Made by a program: the position numbers and the translations under genes. Shown here piece after piece: positions 1 through 8,447 of a DNA stretch of 64,000 nt. The notes beneath the pieces were generated by a model. That model was not told where the DNA came from, ran no database searches, and worked only from the letters and a program-made list of their open reading frames with translations. The DNA is taken from NCBI GenBank assembly GCA_905197485.1, contig CAJJYZ010000004.1, positions 13,927-77,926 of the forward strand, written 5' to 3'. Each line of letters starts with the position of its first letter. Position 1 is the stretch's first letter. This stretch comes from an uncultured Lachnospiraceae bacterium. GTDB lineage: Bacteria; Bacillota; Clostridia; Lachnospirales; Lachnospiraceae.

Positions 1-223
1 AATAACTGTAATTTTCCAACTGATTGGACAGAATCGTACACTGATTCTGAACCTCCGCAATAAAACGTTCGATGCTCTTTTCCTGATGGGTACTGAGAAT
101 CGTCCCGCCAAGCACAATACATGGCACGATTCCAATAACCACAAGCAGAAGCAGGATGCGCGCCCGCAGGCTTCGCGCAAACTGAATCTTGAGTTTCTTC
201 TTAACCTCTAAAATAGTAACCAA
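1..223 (-). CDS. Sensor histidine kinase, N-terminal fragment (runs off the window)
   Basis: Reading the minus strand past the response regulator stop gives an open frame to the window edge. It encodes a short basic stretch, one hydrophobic membrane segment (about residues 20-40) and the start of an extracytoplasmic region. This is the usual N-terminus of a membrane histidine kinase, and its place directly after an OmpR-type regulator supports that. No kinase motif is inside the window. The start is uncertain: there is no ATG, and the best candidate is a TTG at 221-223 overlapping the end of the regulator gene, with a GGGGAG directly before it that is too close for an ideal ribosome site. Confidence 0.6.
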   Translation of the reverse strand, partial: MVTILEVKKKLKIQFARSLRARILLLLVVIGIVPCIVLGGTILSTHQEKSIERFIAEVQNQCTILSNQLENYSY

Positions 224-890
224 CTCCCCACTTCGTATATACGTACATCGGCTCGCTCGGATTTGGTTCTACCTTTTCACGAAGTCTTCGAACATGTACA
301 TCCACCGTTCTTGCATCTCCCGGATACTCGTATCCCCACACGATATTCAAAAGTTCTTCTCTGGAATATACTTTATCCGGATTCATGGCAAGAAGCTCCA
401 GTAAGTCGAACTCTTTTGCCGTCAGGTTAATCTCTTTTTCTCCCACATAGACCCTGCGGCTTTGACGGTCGATTCTCATATCATGCTTCAGAATAATGTT
501 GTCGTTTTCCTTTTCCGCCTTTTGTTTGCCGGCGCGGCGCAGAATCGCCTTGATGCGCGCCTTCACTTCCAATATATTAAATGGTTTCGTTATGTAATCA
601 TCCGCCCCGTATTCCAGGCCGAGAATCTTGTCCATGTCATCGCCTTTTGCCGTCAGCATAATGACCGGAACGTCCGAAAATTCCCGTATCATCTGGCACA
701 CTTCAAATCCGGTATACTTCGGAAGCATGACATCCAGAAGAATCAAATCATACTTCTGTTCCTTTGCCTTCTGAAATGCTTCTTCCCCATCGTAGGCACA
801 GTCCACTTCCATTCCGTCCTGTTCCAGACTGAACCGGATTCCCTTCACAATGAGCTTCTCATCATCTACAACCAATATCTTCTTTCCCAT
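201..890 (-). CDS. OmpR/PhoB-family response regulator
   Basis: A 229-residue two-domain regulator. The receiver domain (about 1-120) has the acidic pair D9/D10, phosphoacceptor D53, T80 and K102. The winged-helix DNA-binding domain (about 135-228) ends in the typical YTKWGVGYYF-type wing. Length and architecture match WalR/PhoB-like regulators. It should be phosphorylated by the membrane kinase that starts at its 3' end (genes overlap), then bind promoter DNA. The ComEA-like gene ends 14 nt upstream on the same strand, so the genes may be co-transcribed. The stimulus cannot be told from the sequence. Confidence 0.93.
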   Translation of the reverse strand: MGKKILVVDDEKLIVKGIRFSLEQDGMEVDCAYDGEEAFQKAKEQKYDLILLDVMLPKYTGFEVCQMIREFSDVPVIMLTAKGDDMDKILGLEYGADDYITKPFNILEVKARIKAILRRAGKQKAEKENDNIILKHDMRIDRQSRRVYVGEKEINLTAKEFDLLELLAMNPDKVYSREELLNIVWGYEYPGDARTVDVHVRRLREKVEPNPSEPMYVYTKWGVGYYFRG

Positions 891-904
891 ATGCTTCTCC
901 CTTA

Positions 905-1543
905 TTATACTGTAATCTTATCTTTTATCTTATCGAATACTCCGGTTTTAATCCCTTCGATTTTCATCAAATCTTCCGGCGACTTGAAGCCTCCGTTCTC
1001 TTCTCTGTATCGAATGATACTGTCTGCTTTCTCCTCCCCGATTCCGGTAAGAGTCATGAGTTCTTCCTTTCCCGCAGTATTCAGATTTACCTTCCCACTC
1101 TCTGTCCCTGATTCTTCTCCCGACTGAATCGGCGCCTTGCCTTCTGTCTGCACTTCCTCTTTGGATGGAATATAAATCTGTTGACCGTCTTTCAGGCTCT
1201 CCGCCTGATTGACATACTGTTCATCCGCCTGTTCCGTCATCCCACCGGCCGCCCGAATCGCTTCATAGATTCTGCTTCCCGGATGAAGCTCGTACACACC
1301 CGGACTTCTCACTTCCCCACAGACATAGACAAATACTTCTTTCTCCGCCTCTTCCGCTTGTCCGGCAGCCTCTTCCGGCTGCTTCGTTTTGGCGTCTTCG
1401 CATTCTTTTTCCTTTGTGCTTTGTTCTGTATGGCGTTCTTCTACTTCCTCCAAAGTCAGTGTTTCCTTTTCCCGGCAGCCTGCCGTCAAAAAAAGAAGCA
1501 GACACATTCCCAAACAACATACTTTTTTCATCTTGTCCCGCAT
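905..1543 (-). CDS. ComEA-like helix-hairpin-helix lipoprotein
   Basis: A 212-residue secreted or anchored DNA-binding protein. An N-terminal signal ends in LTAGC (lipobox), followed by an acidic, low-complexity linker (about 30-70), an SLBB-type domain (about 70-130) and two helix-hairpin-helix motifs at the C-terminus (about 150-212, with LTGIGEEKA and IEGIKTG). ComEA binds DNA at the cell surface for uptake during competence. Usual ComEA has a transmembrane anchor; here a lipid anchor is predicted. The start is supported by AAGGAGG 5 nt upstream. No comEC lies nearby, so a role in transformation is inferred from the family only. Confidence 0.85.
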   Translation of the reverse strand: MRDKMKKVCCLGMCLLLFLTAGCREKETLTLEEVEERHTEQSTKEKECEDAKTKQPEEAAGQAEEAEKEVFVYVCGEVRSPGVYELHPGSRIYEAIRAAGGMTEQADEQYVNQAESLKDGQQIYIPSKEEVQTEGKAPIQSGEESGTESGKVNLNTAGKEELMTLTGIGEEKADSIIRYREENGGFKSPEDLMKIEGIKTGVFDKIKDKITV

Positions 1544-1631
1544 AAAATCCTCCTTGCAATCTCTCTTCGGAAATCACAATACCCCTCATGCCAGACATTA
1601 ACATTGTAACGAATTTCATTTTAAAATGCAA

Positions 1632-2063
1632 CTACTTCCATTGGAAGATTGTGACCCCCACAAGCGCGATTCCCATGCCGATGACCTTCCTCCACTCAAG
1701 AGACGTCCGCTCTACACCGAATAATCCAAACAACTCGATGACGTACGCGATGATAAGCTGCGAGAATACAATCAGAAGAGCCGCCTTCGCCGGTCCGAGC
1801 ATTTCCATGCTCTTAATCACCGTCCATGTGATTCCTGCGCCGATGACTCCGCCAAGCAATACATACTTCGGTTCCACCTTCGCAATCGTCATCACGCTAT
1901 CTCTTCCTGTCAAAAGCCATGCAGTCACACAGACAAGAAACGCGGTAAGCTGCACCCATCCGTTGGACACCCACATCCCCGTCGTCTTCGTCACCTGTGT
2001 ATTAAAGACTCCTTGTACACTCATGAGCGCCCCCGAAATCAAAGCAATAATAAATCCAATCAT
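1632..2063 (-). CDS. DMT-superfamily small transporter (YdcZ/DUF606 type)
   Basis: A 143-residue hydrophobic protein with four to five predicted membrane helices. It begins MIGFIIALISGALMS, and internal Gly-rich helices (GGVIGAGITW) and a C-terminal IGMGIALVGV helix fit the half-size YdcZ/DUF606 family of drug/metabolite transporters. Substrate unknown. GGGAGGG precedes the start by 6 nt. It lies downstream of the arginine operon on the same strand, 66 nt after argD, so read-through from that operon is possible, but a link to arginine is not shown. Confidence 0.8.
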   Translation of the reverse strand: MIGFIIALISGALMSVQGVFNTQVTKTTGMWVSNGWVQLTAFLVCVTAWLLTGRDSVMTIAKVEPKYVLLGGVIGAGITWTVIKSMEMLGPAKAALLIVFSQLIIAYVIELFGLFGVERTSLEWRKVIGMGIALVGVTIFQWK

Positions 2064-2128
2064 TGGTATCCCTCCCAGAATTACTCTTCTAAGATAAGAT
2101 ATCCAACGATTGGATTTTTATGCATCCT

Positions 2129-3328
2129 TTAAGCGCTAAGCGCTTTTTTCAATTTCTCTGTCATCTCATCTACCTGTTCTTTTTGAATGATGAGCGGCGG
2201 CACCATGCGAAGCACATTTCCGCCCGCAGACAGTACAATCAATCCTTCTTCTTGCGCGTTTGCAATCACTTCTCCTACCGGACGTTTCAACACCAGTCCC
2301 TGCATCAATCCTTTTCCGCGTCGTTCTACGACCGTATCGAATGTTTCCACGAGTTCTTCCAGCTTCTCCTCCAGGTATGCCCCGACTTCCCGCACATGTG
2401 GAAGCAGCTCTTCTTTTTCGAAGATGTCAAGCACCTTGCTCACCGCCGCGCAGACAAACGGATTCCCGCCATACGTCGTTCCATGGTCTCCCGGCTGAAG
2501 CGAATATGCCGCAACCTCTTCTGTCATGGCAAATGCTCCCACAGGAACGCCATTGCCGATTGCCTTCGCCATACACATGATGTCCGGTTTCACTCCGTAA
2601 TCCTGCCATGCAAACATGGCTCCGGTTCTTCCCATTCCGCATTGGATTTCGTCAAAAATAAGAAGAATCCCTTCCTCGTCGCAAAGCTTTCTTACCCCTT
2701 CCAGAAATTCTGGTTCTGCCGGATAGATGCCTCCTTCTCCTTGTACTGTTTCCAGAAGAATCGCACACGTTTTATCCGTAACCTGTTCTTTGACGCTTTC
2801 CAACTTGTTATATTCGGCGAAACGCACGCCCGATATCAGCGGTTCAAATGGGGTTCGGTAGCTTTCGGTTCCTGTAACCGAAACAGCCCCCATGCTTCTC
2901 CCATGAAACGAATGCTGCATCGCGATAAATTCATAGCGTCCGGACTGCTTCGTATACGCATATCTTCTGGCTGCCTTTAACGCGCCCTCAATCGCCTCCG
3001 TTCCGCTGTTCGTAAAAAATACCCGTTCCATCTGAGCCGCTTTTTTCAGTTTCTCTGCCGCCTCCGCGACCGGAGCCGTATAGAATAAATTCGACACGTG
3101 CAGCAGTTTCTCTACCTGCGCTTTTAGCGCCGCTTCATATTCCACATTCCCATATCCCAAAGAACAGACTGCGATTCCGGCGCCAAAGTCCAGATATTTC
3201 TTTCCTTCGATGTCATATAAGTAGGCGCCTTCCCCATGGTCCAGCACAATCGGATACCGATTGTACGTGTGCACAAGAGAAGCCTCTACCCGTTCGATAT
3301 ATTGTTGTTCCAACTGACTATTCTCCAT
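2129..3328 (-). CDS. argD: Acetylornithine aminotransferase
   Basis: Converts N-acetylglutamate semialdehyde to N-acetylornithine with glutamate and PLP in the cytoplasm. A class III aminotransferase of 399 residues: NSGTEAIEGA phosphate-binding region (about 108-117), FDEIQCGMGRTG (about 225-236) and the PLP lysine K255 in MAKAIGNGVP. The ATG at 3328 is preferred over one at 3349 because GCAGG lies 7 nt before it and nothing resembles a ribosome site before the other. The gene overlaps the argB end by 11 nt, which points to translational coupling. Last gene of the argC-GNAT-argJ-argB-argD order. Confidence 0.96.
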   Translation of the reverse strand: MENSQLEQQYIERVEASLVHTYNRYPIVLDHGEGAYLYDIEGKKYLDFGAGIAVCSLGYGNVEYEAALKAQVEKLLHVSNLFYTAPVAEAAEKLKKAAQMERVFFTNSGTEAIEGALKAARRYAYTKQSGRYEFIAMQHSFHGRSMGAVSVTGTESYRTPFEPLISGVRFAEYNKLESVKEQVTDKTCAILLETVQGEGGIYPAEPEFLEGVRKLCDEEGILLIFDEIQCGMGRTGAMFAWQDYGVKPDIMCMAKAIGNGVPVGAFAMTEEVAAYSLQPGDHGTTYGGNPFVCAAVSKVLDIFEKEELLPHVREVGAYLEEKLEELVETFDTVVERRGKGLMQGLVLKRPVGEVIANAQEEGLIVLSAGGNVLRMVPPLIIQKEQVDEMTEKLKKALSA

Positions 3329-4241
3329 GATAAAACCTGCTTCCGTCATTTTTTAAAATCGCGGTACCGATTCCTTTATGTGTGAAAATCTCCAATAGAA
3401 GACAATGCGGAATCCGTCCGTCCAGAATATGCACGCGTTCTACTCCATTTTCAATGGCATCAATGCAATTCTGAATCTTCGGAATCATACCGCCGCTGAT
3501 GCTTCCATCTTCAATCAATCCTCTTGCTTCATCCACCGTAATCTCTGCAATGATGGTACTCGGGTCATCCGCATCCTGATATACCCCTTCGATATCGCTC
3601 AAAAACGCTAATTTTTCTGCTCCGACCGCCTCCGCAATCGCGCTTGCCGCATCATCGGCATTGATATTATAAGTATGATAATCCCGGTCCAGGCCAATGG
3701 AACACACGACCGGAAGGAAATCTTTCTCCAGCAAATCATACAGAATTTGTGCATTGACTTCTTTCACATCCCCGACAAATCCAATGTCTTCTCCGGCTGC
3801 GTATTTCTTCTCCACCGTCAGAAGACCTCCGTCCTTGCCGCTGATTCCGATTGCACGAACACCCAGTGACTCTACAAGCTGCACAAGACTCTTGTTCACT
3901 CTTCCGAGCACCATCTCCGCAATCTCCATCGTCTCTTCATCCGTCACGCGAAGACCGTTTTTGAATTCCGGCTCTTTTCCAACCTTCGCAAGCCATTGAT
4001 TGATGTCCTTTCCACCACCATGGACGATAATCGGTTTAAATCCGACTAATTTCAGAAGGGTAACGTCTTCAATCACGTTCCGCTTCAATTCCTCGTCCAA
4101 CATAGCGCTCCCACCATATTTCACGACGATAATTTTCCGGTTAAATTTTTGAATATACGGCAAAGCTTCGATGAGCACCTCTGCTTTGTCCAGGTATTTT
4201 TGCATATTGGCTTCCATATTACTCGTCTTCTCCAATCTCAT
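3318..4241 (-). CDS. argB: Acetylglutamate kinase
   Basis: Phosphorylates N-acetylglutamate with ATP, the second step of arginine synthesis and usually the arginine-feedback step. 307 residues. Amino-acid-kinase fold motifs are visible: VVKYGGSAM near residue 40, IVHGGGKDINQWL near 75, NINADDAASAIAEA near 195 and SGGMIPKI near 250. The N-terminal helix extension is like that of arginine-sensitive hexameric enzymes, so feedback inhibition is likely but inferred. GAGGG lies 7 nt before the ATG. Sits between argJ and argD. Confidence 0.97.
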   Translation of the reverse strand: MRLEKTSNMEANMQKYLDKAEVLIEALPYIQKFNRKIIVVKYGGSAMLDEELKRNVIEDVTLLKLVGFKPIIVHGGGKDINQWLAKVGKEPEFKNGLRVTDEETMEIAEMVLGRVNKSLVQLVESLGVRAIGISGKDGGLLTVEKKYAAGEDIGFVGDVKEVNAQILYDLLEKDFLPVVCSIGLDRDYHTYNINADDAASAIAEAVGAEKLAFLSDIEGVYQDADDPSTIIAEITVDEARGLIEDGSISGGMIPKIQNCIDAIENGVERVHILDGRIPHCLLLEIFTHKGIGTAILKNDGSRFYHGE

Positions 4242-4265
4242 CCGTCTGCCCTCTAGCTTCGTTTT

Positions 4266-5489
4266 CTAGGAACGATAATCCGCGTTGATTTCAATGTAAC
4301 CATGGGTCAAATCACATCCCCAGGCTGTCGCTTCCTGATTCCCCATCTTCACATCTGCAGTCGCTGTCACAACAGACTGTGACAGAATCTCCGTCGCCTT
4401 CTCCTCGCTGAAATCTAACGCCACGCCGTTCTCGGCAATCTGAATCTTCCCTGCTTCGCTCTCGAAGAACAGGTCTACTTTTTCCGGGTCAAACTGCGCG
4501 CCGGAGTATCCCATCGCACAGATAATCCGTCCCCAGTTCGCATCATGTCCGGCAATCGCTGTTTTTGTAAGATTGGAACATGCGACTGATTTTGCAAGTT
4601 TTACCGCCGCTTCTTTTGTTTCTGCTCCGACAACATGAACTTCAAACAGAGCGGTTGCCCCTTCTCCATCTCCCGCAATCTTCTTCGCCAGATACTCGTT
4701 GACCGCATGAAGCGCTTCCCGGAAGATTTCATATGCCTCGGTTCCTTCCTGAATCGTCTCGTTTCCCGCCATTCCATTGGCAAGCACAAGCACCGTATCG
4801 TTTGTGGAAGTATCTCCATCCACCGAAATCATGTTGTAAGTATCATCCACATCCTCGCTCAACGCCTTCTGAAGCGCCTCTTTCGTGATTGCGGCATCTG
4901 TCGTAATGAAGCTTAACATGGTACACATATTCGGATGAATCATACCGGAGCCTTTCGCCATTCCTCCGATGGTAACAGTCTTTCCTTGAATCTCCACCTG
5001 CACCGCCAGTTCCTTCTCACAAGTATCCGTTGTCATGATTGCCTTTGCCGCTTCATTGCCGGCTTCCATCGACCCACACTTCGCCTCTGCCAGCATGGAA
5101 ACTCCTGCTTTGATTCTGTCTATCGGAAGTTGTTTCCCAATAACTCCGGTAGAACCAAGCAGCACGCTATCCACCGGAATATTGAGGGCTCTTGCCGCTT
5201 CCTTTGCGGTCTCTTCGCAATAATGGTATCCTTCCTGTCCGGTACATGCATTGGCGATTCCGGAATTCACGATAATCGCATGTACGCAACCGCCTTCCTT
5301 CACCAGCTTCTGGTCCCATGTAACAGGCGCCGCCTTTGCCACATTCGTTGTAAATGTTCCGGCTGCCACACATGGCGCCTCACTGTAGACGATTGCCATA
5401 TCCGTCCGTCCCTGATACTTAATCTCCGCCGCAACTCCTGCCGCCTCAAATCCTATAGAAGCCGTTACGCCTCCTTGTATTTCTTTCAT
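4266..5489 (-). CDS. argJ: Bifunctional ornithine acetyltransferase / N-acetylglutamate synthase
   Basis: Moves the acetyl group from N-acetylornithine to glutamate, recycling acetate in the pathway; bifunctional forms also use acetyl-CoA. 407 residues, usual length. Self-cleavage should occur before T190 in the MCTML motif (the common form is ATML), giving alpha and beta chains; MAKGSGMIHPN precedes it. The GAHDANWGR-like AGHDANWGRI motif is near residue 315. The presence of argJ means this organism uses the cyclic pathway. Ribosome site AAGGAG is close upstream. Confidence 0.96.
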   Translation of the reverse strand: MKEIQGGVTASIGFEAAGVAAEIKYQGRTDMAIVYSEAPCVAAGTFTTNVAKAAPVTWDQKLVKEGGCVHAIIVNSGIANACTGQEGYHYCEETAKEAARALNIPVDSVLLGSTGVIGKQLPIDRIKAGVSMLAEAKCGSMEAGNEAAKAIMTTDTCEKELAVQVEIQGKTVTIGGMAKGSGMIHPNMCTMLSFITTDAAITKEALQKALSEDVDDTYNMISVDGDTSTNDTVLVLANGMAGNETIQEGTEAYEIFREALHAVNEYLAKKIAGDGEGATALFEVHVVGAETKEAAVKLAKSVACSNLTKTAIAGHDANWGRIICAMGYSGAQFDPEKVDLFFESEAGKIQIAENGVALDFSEEKATEILSQSVVTATADVKMGNQEATAWGCDLTHGYIEINADYRS

Positions 5490-5507
5490 TGTCGTGCCTC
5501 TCCTTTT

Positions 5508-5951
5508 CTATTGATTAAACGCTGTGATATTCGCTTCATTGAGTGTAAAATCATAATAATTCAAATCCAGACGTTTCGTCCATCCGATTTCATTCCAGAA
5601 TGCGTTGCCGATATCATTCTCCGTAAACGCGATGAGACATACTTTGTTAATCTCTTCTTTGCGAAGCGCTTCCATCGCTTTTACGACCATGCTTCTCCCG
5701 ATTCCGCGCATCCGGTATTCCGGGTCTACACAGACATGGTAAAAACATCCTCTTCTCCCGTCATGTCCGCACAGAATGCTTCCTACGATTTTCCCGTCTT
5801 CCTCCGCAACAATGCTCGTGGTCGGATTCCGGCGAAGGAAACGCGCAATCCCTTCCCTCGAATCATCCACGCTTCGGATTCCAAATCCCTTAATCTTCAT
5901 CCACAATTCGAAAATCTCATCATAATCATCTATTGTCATTACTCGTATCAT
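5508..5951 (-). CDS. GNAT acetyltransferase in the arginine operon (YpeA-like)
   Basis: A 147-residue GNAT protein. Motif A is visible as CVDPEYRMRGIGRSMV (about 91-106), preceded by VGSILCGHDGRRG, which resembles the E. coli YpeA group. It lies between argC (12-nt gap) and argJ (18-nt gap), inside the operon. A plausible role is making N-acetylglutamate to prime the cyclic pathway, as short GNAT-type synthases are known in some bacteria, but no substrate-specific residue can be read here. A protein N-acetyltransferase is the other option. Confidence 0.75.
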   Translation of the reverse strand: MIRVMTIDDYDEIFELWMKIKGFGIRSVDDSREGIARFLRRNPTTSIVAEEDGKIVGSILCGHDGRRGCFYHVCVDPEYRMRGIGRSMVVKAMEALRKEEINKVCLIAFTENDIGNAFWNEIGWTKRLDLNYYDFTLNEANITAFNQ

Positions 5952-5963
5952 ACGTCTTTCCCT

Positions 5964-7004
5964 CTACGGAAACATTGGTACAAGTTCCAGTCCTTCGGAT
6001 TCCGGAAGCCCAAACATCAGATTCATGTTCTGTACCGCTTGTCCTGCTGCCCCTTTCACAAGATTATCCATCGCCCCCATCATAATGATTCGGTTCGTCC
6101 GCGGGTCAATCTTAAAATTCACATCCACATAATTGCTTCCTTCTACCCATTTCGTCTGCGGGCAGACGTCCCGCTCCAATACGCGGACAAATCTTTCTTC
6201 ATTATAATATCGGTCATACACTTCCTTCACCTCTTCATAAGACACCTTCTTTTTCAAGGACGCATATGCCGTCACAAGAATTCCTCGATTCATCGGTACG
6301 AGATGCGGAGTGAAATTGATGGTCACTTTTTCACCGGAAACATATCCTAACTGTTCTTCAATCTCCGGCGTATGTCTGTGCGTCGCGACTCCGTATGCCT
6401 TGATATTCTCGTTGACCTCGCAATACAGGTTATCCACTTTCGCGCCTCTTCCTGCTCCCGATGTCCCCGATTTCGCATCGATGATAATCGTATTCATATC
6501 AATCAGTCCTTCTTTTGCAAGCGGATAGATTGCCAGGAAGGAGCACGTCGGATAACATCCCGGATTGGCAACCAGCCTTGCCTTCTTCACCGCTTCCCGG
6601 TTCACTTCACAAAGCCCGTAGACCGCTTCCGGAATCAATTCCGGCGACGGATGGTGAATCTGATACCATTCCTCATAAATATTCACATCCTGAATCCGGA
6701 AATCCGCGCTCAAATCAATGACTTTTACTTTCGATAATAACTCTTCTTTCATCAAAGACGCACAAAAGCCTTGCGGTGTCGCAGTAAAAATCACATCCAC
6801 CTCGTCCGCAAGCGCTTCCATATTATCATCCATGCAGACTGCATCGACTATCTGAAACATATTTTGGTATACTTCTGCGTATTTCTTATCTATATAACTT
6901 CTGGAGCCAAGCCATTTGATTTCTGCATCTTTATGCCCCATCAGTATTCTTACGAGTTCCCCTCCGGCGTATCCGGTGGAACCGATAATTCCGACTTTTA
7001 TCAT
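5964..7004 (-). CDS. argC: N-acetyl-gamma-glutamyl-phosphate reductase
   Basis: NADPH-dependent reduction of N-acetylglutamyl phosphate to the semialdehyde. 346 residues. The N-terminal dinucleotide fold GIIGSTGYAGGELVRIL is clear, the catalytic Cys is C150 in VANPGCYPT, and KSGTSGAGRG follows near 180. First gene of the arginine operon, 22 nt downstream of a good sigma-A promoter. The family member is the long type 1 form. Confidence 0.96.
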   Translation of the reverse strand: MIKVGIIGSTGYAGGELVRILMGHKDAEIKWLGSRSYIDKKYAEVYQNMFQIVDAVCMDDNMEALADEVDVIFTATPQGFCASLMKEELLSKVKVIDLSADFRIQDVNIYEEWYQIHHPSPELIPEAVYGLCEVNREAVKKARLVANPGCYPTCSFLAIYPLAKEGLIDMNTIIIDAKSGTSGAGRGAKVDNLYCEVNENIKAYGVATHRHTPEIEEQLGYVSGEKVTINFTPHLVPMNRGILVTAYASLKKKVSYEEVKEVYDRYYNEERFVRVLERDVCPQTKWVEGSNYVDVNFKIDPRTNRIIMMGAMDNLVKGAAGQAVQNMNLMFGLPESEGLELVPMFP

Positions 7005-7025
7005 TTTCCTATCACCTCACGCTTT

Positions 7026-7053
7026 ATTTTACACCCTCCCATAGATTTGTCAA
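7026..7053 (-). promoter_or_regulatory. Sigma-A promoter of the arginine operon
   Basis: Minus-strand TTGACA at 7048-7053 and TAAAAT at 7026-7031 with a 16-bp spacer, 22 nt before the argC start. The -35 is a perfect consensus. Confidence 0.75.
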
Positions 7054-7088
7054 GCACACGTCCCGTTTTATCATTTTTATACAGAATT

Positions 7089-7106
7089 TGAAAATATTTA
7101 TGCAAA
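7089..7106 (-). promoter_or_regulatory. Candidate ARG box upstream of argC
   Basis: The minus strand matches the ArgR/AhrC half-site pattern TNTGAATWWWWATTCANW at all but three defined positions. It lies about 35 bp above the argC -35 box. A weak match, and it abuts the terminator of the upstream gene. Confidence 0.3.
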
Positions 7107-7141
7107 AGAGCAGAAGTTCCTTTCGGTTCTTCTGCCCTTTT
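7104..7141 (-). terminator. Rho-independent terminator after the polysaccharide deacetylase
   Basis: Stem GCAGAAG / CTTCTGC with a GAAA-type inner loop (minus strand), flanked by AAAAG on the entry side and CTCTTTT on the exit side. It starts 8 nt after the deacetylase stop. Confidence 0.75.
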
Positions 7142-7148
7142 CTTACTC

Positions 7149-8408
7149 TTAAAATGAGAAATACTTCACTCCAAGTTCCAATTTCTGTCCTTTCGCCTCT
7201 GCCATTTCACTCACCGTCACAAGCTGAAATCCTTTCTCAATCAGCTTCGGAATCGCTTCGATTGCCGCATCCACAGACGTCTTATGAATATCGTGGAGAA
7301 GAACGATATCCCCGTCTTTCGCAGACAGGATACTCTCCACCGTCTTCGGCGTGCTCTTCGTTTTCCAGTCCAGCGTATCCACCGACCAGAGAATCATCGG
7401 AAGGCCCACGTTTTGCTTCACCGAATCGTTGATGGCTCCATACGGAGGACGCATAACTGTCGGTCCTGTTCCCGCCGCGTTTTTGATATAATCCGATGTA
7501 GTCTGTATCTCCTTTTTGATTCCTTCGGGACTCAGCTTCGTCAATTGCGGATGACTGGTGGAATGGTTCCCAAGCTCACAGTTTAATTCCTTCATCTTCT
7601 TGATGACATCTCCGTAATTCTTCGCATTATTTCCCAACATAAAGAACGTCGCTTTCGCATGATATTTCTTCAGCGTCTCCAGAAGCCGGTCCGTATCTTT
7701 TCCCGGTCCGTCGTCAAACGTCAGGGCAATCATCGGTTTCGTCGGGTCCAGACCGATGAATTTCTCCGATTGCAATACACCGTCGTCTCCGAATACATAC
7801 TCTTTATTCCCCTGCTTCATCTTTCCGGTGACCATATTCCCGTCCGCATCAAAATAATATCTGGCGTCGCTTAGCGCGACAAATTCATTTGCCGCATAGT
7901 TTCCATCCGCTTTTCTGAATTTCTTGCCTTCCCAGTCTCCATACTTATTCTTTACGAGAAGCGTTCCGTTCTTCGTCTGGATTTCTACTTTATCCTTCCA
8001 CTCCCCCTCCAGCTTCTTCTTCGTCTCATCCGTCAATGTGACGTTCAGAGAATACGTTCCTTCCGTCATATTGTCCGCCTTGTTCTCTATTCGGTAGTGT
8101 TCTCCCCTTTTTATCTCTTTCACCAAGTCTCCTACCGTATATCCTGACTTCCGGTTAAGAACCGTCTTCTCATCCCCATTTAAGAGAATGCTCACCTTCA
8201 ATTCAGGAATCTCCTGTTCCTGCCGAATAGTCACCGGTTCCGCCTGAATAGCGATAACCGCCTTCTCAGCAAATGCCATCGTCACCAGTTTTACTGCCGC
8301 GACTCCGATTCCGATGCAAAGACAAATCCCCAAAAGCATCATTCCCAATGCCTTTCTTCTTTGTCTTCTCCTTCTTGTATTTCTTCTTTTCCCTTTTTTA
8401 TTCATCAT
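7149..8408 (-). CDS. Membrane-anchored polysaccharide deacetylase (NodB family)
   Basis: 419 residues. A basic N-terminus and one membrane segment (about 18-40) put the rest outside the cell. An extracellular region of unknown function (about 45-220) leads to a NodB domain with all five motifs: LTFDDGP, HSTSHP, RPPYG, DTLDW and LLHD. The family removes N- or O-acetyl groups from peptidoglycan or other polymers using a D-H-H metal site, here the second D of FDDG and the two H of HSTSH. It probably modifies the wall. AGGAG precedes the tandem ATG start. Confidence 0.9.
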   Translation of the reverse strand: MMNKKGKRRNTRRRRQRRKALGMMLLGICLCIGIGVAAVKLVTMAFAEKAVIAIQAEPVTIRQEQEIPELKVSILLNGDEKTVLNRKSGYTVGDLVKEIKRGEHYRIENKADNMTEGTYSLNVTLTDETKKKLEGEWKDKVEIQTKNGTLLVKNKYGDWEGKKFRKADGNYAANEFVALSDARYYFDADGNMVTGKMKQGNKEYVFGDDGVLQSEKFIGLDPTKPMIALTFDDGPGKDTDRLLETLKKYHAKATFFMLGNNAKNYGDVIKKMKELNCELGNHSTSHPQLTKLSPEGIKKEIQTTSDYIKNAAGTGPTVMRPPYGAINDSVKQNVGLPMILWSVDTLDWKTKSTPKTVESILSAKDGDIVLLHDIHKTSVDAAIEAIPKLIEKGFQLVTVSEMAEAKGQKLELGVKYFSF

Positions 8409-8447
8409 TTGTATCTCCTGCCTCTTTTCCCTTTTATTTCCTCAGAA

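Noticed and set aside
2100..2118. Small hairpin ATCCAA / TTGGAT with T run after argD
   Set aside because: The T run is again on the plus strand, so it does not terminate the minus-strand operon.
4935..6350. A 471-codon open frame on the plus strand opposite argJ, the GNAT gene and argC
   Set aside because: It has no ribosome site, His/Arg/Cys-rich composition typical of antisense frames, and covers three clear genes on the other strand.
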